Source of the DNA: Sarcophilus harrisii | Lineage: Eukaryota; Chordata; Mammalia; Dasyuromorphia; Dasyuridae | Length of the DNA stretch: 64,000 nt | Direction: 5' to 3' | Assembly: GCF_902635505.1 (NCBI RefSeq) | Contig: NC_045427.1 | Span: 54,152,539 to 54,216,538, forward strand | Part shown: positions 55,655 through 64,000 of the stretch, piece after piece | Layout: each line of letters starts with the position of its first letter | How positions within the stretch are numbered: the stretch's first letter is position 1 | The notes under the pieces: model-generated | The model's input: the letters and a program-made list of their open reading frames with translations, nothing else | Told to the model about the DNA's origin: nothing | The model's database searches: none | Made by a program: the position numbers and the translations under genes

Positions 55655-56200
55655 ATTGTGATGGATTTCTATAAATGGGAAGAACACTGATAGAGAAGAG
55701 AAGAATTTACATTTTTAGTGTAGAAATGTAATTGCCTTAGATCAACATTATCCCTAGGAACCTGAGAATATGTTATGGCTAAATGGTAACTGTGGCCAAA
55801 CCTTTCCAAATGAGAAAATTCCCCTACTTGTCATTTTGAATATAGATTTGAGTGAATAAATAGAGAAAAGGAGAATGTAGCTGTCATATGGAATATTATA
55901 CTTATAGTACAATGTGAAGGCTTGTCTGGTATTTATTGAAATACCTTTTGCATTAGCAGAATCTCACTGGAGAGATTCTCCATCCAATATGTATACCAGC
56001 ATGACAAGGATCCATTTGAGAGAAAATAAATTTTGAATTAAATTTGAATTAAAAATAAAAGTTTTCCAGTGGATTTTCCTTTATAAATTGAACCATTTTC
56101 TATGATATAACTTTATGTGAATATTTGTGCATTATTTTCATTTACAAGGTTATTGCATAGTCTTCTTGGTCTCTTCCATTCAATCAATCCTGCACTCTGC
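55655..56200. other. No recognisable feature
   Basis: AT-rich; nothing assignable. Confidence 0.4.
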
Positions 56201-56205
56201 TATCA

Positions 56206-56365
56206 GTCTTTTTTTTTTTTTTTTTTTTTTGGCAAGGCAATTGGGGTTAAGTGACTTGTCCAGAGAAACACAGGTAGGAAGTATTAAGGATGAGACTAGT
56301 TTTGAACTCAGGGTCCTCCTGACTCCAGAGCTGGTTTTCTATTCACATTGCCATCTAGTTGCCCC
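56206..56365 (-). mobile_element. Short tRNA-derived marsupial SINE
   Basis: Poly-T (reversed A tail) then 'ggcaattggggttaagtgac', 'ttgaactcagggtcctcctga', and head 'ccatctagttgcccc'. Near full length. Confidence 0.92.
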
Positions 56366-56384
56366 ATCAATCATTTAAAAAAAA

Positions 56385-57200
56385 TTACAAGCCTGACCTC
56401 TCTCTCTCACCCTTTCCCCCACTCAGTTAATTCTATGGCTCTTTAACATGGCCAAGATCATTTATAAAAGATTCTATTTGTCAGTTGATACCTTTAAAAA
56501 TCTTGTCCCTTCCTGTCCTTCTTAGTCTTTACTACCTTTATACCCAGCTTGATCTAACAACATAGGCTTCTCTGCTGTTACTTGGACATGACCAGCTATC
56601 CCTCGACTCCAGAGGCAGCTATGTACAATGGATGGAGCACCAGGTCTGAAGTTCAAATATGGTCTTAGCTACCTACCAGCTGTGTGATCCTGGGTCAGCC
56701 ATTCAATCCCATTTGCCTCAGTTTCCTCATCTGTAAAATGCGTTAGAGAAGGAAACAGCAAACCAATTCAGTGTTTTTGCCAAGAAAACCCCAAATGTAG
56801 TCACAAGGAGTTGGATGCAATTGAAACTTATGCTTGATAAAATTTTCTTCCTCATCTTCACCTACTAGCTCTTCTGACTTCCTTCAAGTCTTAACTCTGT
56901 AGTCTAATTGATAAAGCAACATGCAGCTAACTGTGGGCATACAAGATATATACAGAGTGAATGTAAAGTAATCTCAGAAGGAAGGCACTGACAGGGATAA
57001 GGACTGGGAAAGATCTCCTGTAGAACATATTTGAGTTAAATCTTTTATGTATCCTTAGCACTTAACACCATGCCTGGTGTATGCTAAGTACTTAATAAAT
57101 ATTTGTTGACTGACTGATCAACTGTCTTTTTCCTTTCTTTATATTCCCAACATAGCACAGTGCTTGGTATATAGTAGGCACTTACTAAATCTTTATCAGC
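56385..57200 (+). mobile_element. L2 3' pieces interrupted by a CORE-SINE and an unassigned repeat
   Basis: L2 text at 56385-56605 and 56838-56905 ('cttctgacttccttcaagtc'), with a CORE-SINE between them. 56905-57045 is the unassigned repeat ('ctgggaaagatctcctgtag'). 57048-57115 is an L2 terminus ('acttaataaatatttgttgac'), and a second terminus follows at 57130-57200 ('agtaggcacttactaaatc'). Confidence 0.6.
56607..56832 (+). mobile_element. CORE-SINE (MAR1/MON1-type), near complete
   Basis: Head 'agaggcagctatgtacaatgg', 'gtgtgatcctgggtcagcc', 'cctcagtttcctcatctg', 'gaaggaaacagcaaacca', 'gccaagaaaaccccaaatg' and 'caaggagttggatgcaattg'. Confidence 0.92.
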
Positions 57201-57204
57201 TAAT

Positions 57205-58735
57205 GGAAGTGATTTGAAGTACCTATTATTAGAGAATCTAATAATGATAAGAACCAAGTAGAATCTCCAAAGTACTGATAGAACCATACAGAAGATTTTA
57301 TTTAATTAAGAGAATACTTCCCGACATAGGAATAAAAATATTTAGGATAATTTTAAAATATTGAAAATATAGTAAAATGTGAATTATCAACTAAGAAATA
57401 CAAGGGGAAAATATAAGAATCCTATCTATTTTCTGTAAACTGCCTGAAGATGTACAACATTCTAAAATAGGACTTTCAAAAAGTAATTGGAACCTAATCA
57501 ACACAGCTTTCACATAGTAAAAAAAAGACACTACATAGAGTTAAATGACAATTAATGAGAGAGTATCGGGAGATTATTAGAATTAAATTGGAAAGAAAAG
57601 CTATTTGAAATACTAGAAACAGCTATAGATAAGGAGTCAGTGATCAAAGAAACAGTCTATTAGAGTAAAGAAGCCAGGACTTAAGAAGGCAGAAGAGAAA
57701 ATACTTTAGCCTGTACAGCTGAGAAGCTGACCAGGAGGTGCTGCTGTTGAGGCAGGGAGCTGATCTGATTGGAAGTGTGCTGTCTGAAAGATGACTGGAA
57801 CTCTCTATAATGAATGAAGAGCTGATTGGAGGAAAAGATTCCTTGTTTTCCTTGAAAGAGGGGAAATCCTTGAAAGACTTAGTTTTTTTGTTTGTTTGTT
57901 TGTTTGTTTGTTTTTTACCATTTTCTGCATTCCATGGCTTGAGAGGGAAAAGTCTAGAGAGAGCAAAAACTTGAACTTTGTAAACCCCATAGTTCCCCTT
58001 TTCACTCCTTCCTGATCTAGCCAAAGGAGCAGACCTTGGAATCTCTGAAGACCTCAGGCTTAAAGCTGTCATTAGCTAAAAAGCATAATGCTACTTTAGT
58101 GGTTCAAAAATAGCAAAGAAATCCCTTCAGTTAGTAGGTTAATGGAGAAATGCAAAAGAGGAATGGTCCCAATCAACCAGTGACACATCCACAGATTATT
58201 TCCTAAATAGACTCACTATTTAGTTATAAGTTGCCTTGGATTTGTGGATTTCCCTAGTCATGTATCTCCCTGTTAGGTTTTTGTAAGTTTTGTCTGCTTT
58301 CTTCTCCATCCTCCTGACACTATATTGAGTAGACTTGATTTTATCTTCTATTGTAATTTTTTTTAATGATTATCCTTGCTTTGTCTTCTCATTAGTAAAT
58401 GTTTGTGACTGGATTTAAGTAAATGGGAGCCATGATTATGAGTATGGACATGTAACTCTCCATACCAGAACTACCCTTAAAATAACCCTTAAGAATAAAT
58501 TGCAGCTGAAAAGTGGCCACAGTAATTTCTCCTCCCCCAGAAAAAACCCAACAGGCTTTTGGGAGAATGAGCTAGTAGAGAGAGTGTTGGAAAGGGAATG
58601 GGGGATGCCCTGTGGGGTACCCCACTTGGGTAACTTGCTACCTACTTTATGGGGCTGCTTTAAGGGAAGCATTTTGCAAATCTTATTAAATTATAGGAAT
58701 GCAAGTTTTTGTTACATATGGGATTAATGTTTCTT
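57205..58735. other. 1.5 kb unassigned, with a (GTTT)n run
   Basis: Holds (GTTT)n at 57887-57912. Open frames at 57644-58072 (minus) and 58436-58672/58500-58727 (both strands) have no recognised motif. The 58440-58730 stretch has higher G+C and looks unique. Confidence 0.4.
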
Positions 58736-58739
58736 CCAG

Positions 58740-58925
58740 GTGGAATGGTGTAGTTGAAAAACACTGGACTTGGTGCCAAGGGAATCTGGGCTTATGATAA
58801 AATGGAAAGGATAATGGAATTATAGAGGTGAGAAGTAGGGGTTTGCCCCTTCCTTGTAGACCTTGAAGCTGAGGCTGGGCTGGATGATAACATGCTGGGT
58901 TTGATACAGTGAAGATTTCTTTTAT
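58740..58925 (+). repeat. MIR-like head fragment
   Basis: 'tggaatggtgtagttgaaaaa' and 'cactggacttggtgccaag' match a MIR head. The body is too worn to follow. Confidence 0.45.
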
Positions 58926-59489
58926 GTTTGGATTAAATGGCAGCTAAGGTCCCTTCCAATTATTTGTGAAACTGAGTGGGATTTGAGTGCCGGCTCTATA
59001 GTTACTCCGTGTAGGGTTTGGAACAAGTAGTTAGATGACCACCCATCAGACACATTGTAAAGGGCAGGCTTGTTCAGGAATGGCTTGGACCAGGTGACTC
59101 TGTTATAGTTTAGACTTTTCAACAGATGTTAATCACTAACTAGAAGGGAAAAAATTCATTCTCCAAGTTCTGTTGATTTGTATTGAGATTTTAATTTAAG
59201 ATACACAAAGAGATGTTCTGATGCCATAAGCAGATTCTTTTCCTTCAAGGTCATAATTGAAAGTGTCAGGAGGCTTTATTCATTTTAACTATTTGTATGG
59301 TTGGAACACACACAGTCCTCACCTTCCTTCAAGATGATGGGGAAGTGGGTTGATCAAATATTCTGGTAACTGAGAATCTCAATCCCTTTACTTTAAATGA
59401 CCTCTGCTCTGTGACATAAGAGATGTCAAGGGAGGGGGAAAGGTTAGTACCCAGGGTAAGTCAATTAGAACTCCCTCAATTGCCCTATT

Positions 59490-59642
59490 ATTCTTTTTTT
59501 TTTTTTTTTGGTGAGGCAATTGGAGTTAAATGACTTGCCCAGTGTCACACAGCTAATAAGTGTTAAGTGTCTGAGACCAGACTTGAACTCAAGTCTTCCT
59601 GACTTCAGGATGGTATTCTGTCCTGCACCATTGTTCTCATCC
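59490..59642 (-). mobile_element. Short tRNA-derived marsupial SINE
   Basis: Poly-T, then 'gtgaggcaattggagttaaat', 'gcccagtgtcacacagctaat' and 'ttgaactcaagtcttcctga'. The head is diverged at 59610-59640. Confidence 0.9.
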
Positions 59643-59987
59643 ATCTCATCCAGATCACACAAAAATTTTTCCAATGGATTTATTCTAGAGTTTTATTGTT
59701 GGATCTTGCTTTAGTTTTACCAGAAATCAGATCTCTAAGTCACACCCATACCACCATTTCCAAACCACGCTGTCATACTTATGTTCCTACCCCTATCAAT
59801 CGATCAATCAAACACTAAACATTTATTATTTCCAATGTGCCAGGCACTGTGCTGTTCTGATATTTTATAGAGGAAATGTATTTGGGAGAGTGTTGGATAT
59901 GACATGACCCTTTAAAAAAATTTTTTTTGGCCAGGGTTCATAATATCTTATAAATACCTTATTATGCCAGAACTCCAGAGAAAAGTT

Positions 59988-60130
59988 ATTTGTTATTGCT
60001 CATTCATTTTTCAGTTCTGTCTAATTCTTCATGACCCATTTTGGGGATTTTCTTGAATGGCTTACCATTTCTTTCTCCAGACCATTTTATAGATGGAGAA
60101 ACTGAAGCAAACAAGATTCAGTGAAAAATC
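59988..60130 (-). mobile_element. CORE-SINE tail half
   Basis: 'ttcttcatgacccattttgg', 'atggcttaccatttctttc' and 'tatagatggagaaactgaagc'. The head portion is absent. Confidence 0.85.
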
Positions 60131-60499
60131 ATATTTGGAAGCTAACATAGGAACAGATTATTGATCACTAGCTGAGTGAGAAGACTCAAGATGAGTAACA
60201 GGGGAAGCAGAGACACTCAGACGGAAAAGAGGAGAAGAAAGGTTGTTTCTTTCACTATCATGTTGGGAGTCAGCATTCAAAATGGCATGTAAGTATGTAT
60301 GTAAACTGTATAATGTCCATAGGGAATACCTAGCCTGAATGATAAGTTTAGATATTCAACAGGAAGGAAATGCTGTTCTTTGGGTGAGTGAGAGTGGAAG
60401 TGAAAAGAGTTTCCACTTTTATGAATTCATTATTTCCCCCAAACAAAGTCTGAGCTTTCCTAACATGCCTTTACTTATGATGTATCTACCCCTTAACTG

Positions 60500-60790
60500 A
60501 AATTCCTTCTTCTGTTTTCTACTTATTGAAATCCTATTCATCCTTCAGGCTCAAATCAATCTCCTCTCCCTGCCTCCCCTCCATGAATCCTTGCCTGACT
60601 TCTTCATCCCAAGTACTCTCTCCTGTCTGTCCCATTCTTTTGGCACTTGTCACATACTACTTTTTACTCTGTGGCATCTTTTCCCATGGTTTCTTGAGTC
60701 CCCCAATTAGACTGCAAACTTCCCTTTTCAGGGAAGATGCTATTGTTGATGAGCCTAAAAGCTTGCCTCCTATGTCTACTACATAGAAAC
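60500..60790 (+). mobile_element. L2 3' end
   Basis: 'attcatccttcaggctcaaat', 'ccatgaatccttgcctgactt', 'ggcacttgtcacatactac' and 'ttagactgcaaacttccc' follow the L2 3' end, although the last 60 bp are replaced. Confidence 0.75.
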
Positions 60791-60824
60791 ATCAATTCAA
60801 GTGAGAAGACCATCTGGAGTGAAG

Positions 60825-61400
60825 GAAAGAAATGTGGATTCTGGAGTCAAAGGATTTAAGTTGAGTTCCTAACCCTGTCATTTGTCTTGTTTGTGACCTT
60901 GGAAGAAATGTGACCTGGAACAAGGTTTTTTCCCTGCAAAAAATTTGGGGATTAGACTAATTATAAATCTTACAGTCTGATTCATTTTCTATTTTTCTTC
61001 TTGTCCCTCAGTCCAACTTTGCCCTCTCAACCTACCAGCATTCAATATTAAATTTAATCTTCACAAACTGTGAATGTAGAGGAGACATAAAGAAAGAGAG
61101 AAAGTTGGATACAACGTGATCTTTTTTCTTCTTTTAATTTTTGGACAGAGTCTAAGTAGCTACAAGTTGGAAACTGGGTGTTCTCATATATTTGGCTTTA
61201 GGAAAATCCAGTCTGGTGGAGTTTTCTCTTTACTTTGTCAGAGTAACAGCAAGATTTCAGTTAAGATTTCAACTCATATTGGGTACATGACTATGGCCAG
61301 GTTATTTTTCCCTCTCTTGGTCTCAATAACTCAAGCACAAAATAAGAAAGTTGGACTAGCTGACCTTTAAGATCCTTACCTGTTCTAATGATTTGTGGGA
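60825..61400 (+). repeat. Two MIR relics
   Basis: 60825-60965: 'gtggattctggagtcaaagg', 'ttgagttcctaaccctgtc'. 61255-61400: 'gtacatgactatggccaggtt', 'aaagttggactagctgacct', 'ttaagatccttacctgttc'. Confidence 0.7.
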
Positions 61401-61825
61401 TGGTGACTTCCCAATATGGCTTCCAAATCTGAATCAAAGTCCAATTCATCATCTCTCACTTTTGTGAAATTAAGGGACAGTGATTATCCAATCAGGAACA
61501 ACATAGAGAAAAAGAAGAGTTAGAGATATTTGTCCTTGGGATTGAGTGTCAAAGAGATAAAGAAATCATTTTTTTCAAGAATCAACTCAAGTGCTCTCTT
61601 GTCTATCCTGCTTTCTTTGTCCACTCTTTGTCCCAAATGATTTATCCCATCTATACAATCTGAGTGTTTTCTTTTTATTATTCATGTGCATGGTTTCAGG
61701 AGGAATTTTAATTGGAATGATATTTAAGGTCTCTTTCAATTTTAGATAATGTGATTGCAACATATGGAATATCTGTAACCCTTTTCCCCCATGAACTCTT
61801 TCAAGGCAATAATTTGGCTTAATGT

Positions 61826-62140
61826 AATGATCAATTCAGAGTCAGAAGATTTGGGTTCAGATCTTGCCTGTATCACTTTACTATGATACCGTTGTTATTT
61901 ACCTCTTTGGGTTTGAGTGTCGATATCTAGAAAATGAGAAAGTTGGGCTACATGGTCTCTACAATCTTTTCCAATGAGAAATGGACAAAGCAGTTTATGG
62001 ACTATTAGAATTCAAGAGTTGGAACAACCTACGAAGATGTTCTAATTTAATCTCCCCCTTTTTATGAAAAAAAAATTGAGATTCAGAATATTAATTGAAC
62101 TTGCCCAAGGATTCAAACCAAGTCTTCTTATTCCAAATCC
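61826..62140. repeat. MIR forward (61826-61978) and MIR reversed (62000-62140)
   Basis: Forward: 'agaagatttgggttcagatct', 'gaaagttgggctacatggtc'. Reversed: 'aaaaattgagattcagaatat', 'acttgcccaaggattcaaac'. Confidence 0.7.
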
Positions 62141-62790
62141 CATGTGCTTTCCAAAAATTTCTATCAATTCTATCTGTATGGAAGTCATCTATTCATTTAG
62201 GAATCTCTAAAATGATGACAGAATCCCTCTCATATTTCTCTACTGAACAAAAAAAATATTAAATTCTCTTTCATTGGTCAAAACCACCTCATGATGAAAA
62301 TTCCTTCTTGGTACTAAAATTCATACCTTTTGACTTTAAAACAATTTTATTGATATCTTTGTTTTTATATCATCTACATTCCTCAATATGCCTTTCCCTT
62401 CTTCCCCATAGAACCATTTCTCAGAATAAAGAATTTAAGAATGGAAAAAATATTCACCAAAACTAATCAACAAATGAATAAAGTTCAACATCGTATGAAG
62501 TGCTCTTTCCTCCTAGTTCCCCACCTCTACAAAGCAAGAAAGGTGTTGTATTCTCATGTCTCTTCTTTGGGACCAAGTTTGCATGACTTCATTTGTCCAC
62601 TCATTTTCAATTCATCTATTGGATTAATGCAAATGCTTCTGTCGTTCTTTTTCGTAGCCGACCACATGATTTGAATTACTTGCTGTAAAATAAACCATAA
62701 CTGTATCAAAATAATTGCATCAACTTTCCCCTCTTTCCCTTCAGCTTCTCCTCAAAACAAATAAAATCTTAAATCTCTCCCTACTACCTA
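62141..62790. other. No recognisable feature
   Basis: A plus-strand 77-codon frame (62441-62674) has no known motif or splice context. Confidence 0.4.
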
Positions 62791-62794
62791 GAGA

Positions 62795-63317
62795 ACAATA
62801 CAGTGGAAAGGGGCCTGGTTTTATATTTGAAAGATCTTATTTTGAATAACAGTTCTGATATTAATTGTATGATAGTAGGCAAGTCATGGTCTTTGTGCCT
62901 CAGTTTTATCATCTGAAAAATGGGCACTTTGGTGTAATAATAATAACCTAGCATTTATATAGCATTTGAAGATTTACAAAACATTTTATATATATTAACC
63001 CCTTTGATCCACACAGCATCCCATGATTTAGATATTATTATCCACATTTAATAGATGAATGGTAGATAGATTGGAGGAAAATCTAGGTTCAAATAACACT
63101 TTTGATATAACCAAGGATAAATCATTTAAAAAAGATCTTTAAACCTCAGTTTTCTCATTCTAAAAATAATAGAATAATATCTATTCTACCTATAGTAGAA
63201 TAAAACAGAATAATATATTACAACCTATTCATAGAGTGGTTGTGAGGCTCAAATGAGAAAATGTATGTAAAGCATTTTGCAAACTTTAAAATGCCATATA
63301 AATATCAGATAATTATT
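62795..63317 (+). repeat. MIR pieces
   Basis: 62795-62935 forward ('tgtgcctcagttttatcatct'); 62940-63060 reversed ('agcatttatatagcatttg', 'tttgatccacacagcatcc'); 63070-63317 forward ('ggttgtgaggctcaaatgag', 'aaagcattttgcaaactttaa'). Confidence 0.7.
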
Positions 63318-63732
63318 CTATTGTATTGTATTTATTTTTGTTTTTTATAATAGTTTTTTTTTATTTTTCAAAATACATGCAAAGATAATTTTCAACATTC
63401 ACCCTTGCAAAAACTTTTGTTCCATATTTTTCTTCCTTCTTTCCCCTTTCCCCTCTCCCTTAGACTGCAAATAATCCAATATAAGTTAAACATGTGCAAT
63501 TCTTCTAATCATATTTCCACATTTGCTGCACAAGAAAAATCAAATCAAAAAGGGAAAAAATGAGAAAGAAAAAAAAACAAACAAGCAAACAAACAACAAT
63601 AACAACAAAGTGAAAATACTATGTTGTGATCCACATTCAGTCCCCTTAGTCCTCTCTCTGGACGCAGATGACTCTCGTCATCATAAGTAAATTAAAATTG
63701 GCCTGAATTACCTCATGAAAAGAACCAAATCC
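63318..63732 (-). mobile_element. L1 3' UTR end with perfect 14-bp TSD
   Basis: T-rich start, 'ttttcaaaatacatgcaaag', 'caacattcacccttgcaaaa', 'tgatccacattcagtccccт' region and 'cctgaattacctcatgaaaag'-like end. ATCAGATAATTATT stands at 63304-63317 and 63733-63746. It lies inside a MIR tail. Confidence 0.92.
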
Positions 63733-64000
63733 ATCAGATAATTATTATTACCAACTTCATGGCGATACTTGTGAAAAATTCCTTTTGTAAATTATAAAAT
63801 GCTACAAATTATCAGCTAATTTTTATTGTCACCAAAACAACTACTATTCTTGGCCTTCAATGCCCAAATTAAAGATTTCTAAGGAGGACTTATAGAAAGG
63901 TCTGAATGAGAATTATTCACGGTAAGAAGACAAGGGGAGATTTTGATCTGCGCTGAGTAAAGAATGCTCACAGTGAAGAATTTAAATAGATACTAGATTT

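Overview
This is nuclear DNA from a marsupial, probably an Australian lineage; I cannot name the species. The evidence is the repeat content. There are many short tRNA-derived SINEs with the 'GTTCAAATC' B box and 'gtgaccctgggcaagtca' core. There are longer CORE-SINEs with a LINE-like tail, MIR, L2 and L3/CR1 relics, an RTE-clade LINE, and L1 3' ends of the marsupial type. The sequence is mostly AT-rich with simple repeats and no bacterial-style gene packing. Nearly all long reading frames lie inside repeats or low-complexity tracts.

The only convincing host-gene signal is a CpG island at about 18.3-19.56 kb. On its minus strand there is a well-placed ATG (18947), a 34-codon open stretch and a consensus splice donor (GTGAGT from 18845). 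I read this as the first coding exon of an unidentified gene whose large first intron would fill positions 18845 to 1 and continue beyond the window. I found no second exon. Everything to the right of the island would then be upstream intergenic DNA, unless a divergent transcript starts there.

Layout. 0-8.4 kb: SINEs, MIR copies, one L1 3' end with a target-site duplication (TSD), and simple repeats. 8.5-11.6 kb: two L2 relics in the same direction, each interrupted. 11.6-18.3 kb: MIR, SINE and L1 fragments. 18.3-19.6 kb: CpG island and exon. 19.6-28 kb: SINEs, an L1 that splits a MIR beside a 127-bp tandem duplication, an L3/CR1 relic, and a CT-rich tract. 28.3-31.8 kb: an internally deleted RTE-type LINE carrying a solo LTR with a perfect 6-bp TSD. 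32-40.6 kb: L1 and L2 relics nested in each other. 41-43 kb: a MER5-like hAT element with a perfect 8-bp TSD and an L1 insertion, both inside an older unassigned repeat. 43-64 kb: further L2, L1, MIR and SINE copies, a purine-rich GA tract near 49.6 kb, and several kilobases with no recognisable content.

I found no functional cassette or undescribed gene system. The interesting content is the insertion history, which can be read from TSDs, and the single orphan promoter/exon. Family names come from recognising sequence patterns and were not checked by search. Repeat boundaries are good to about 5-20 bp where a TSD is quoted and looser elsewhere.
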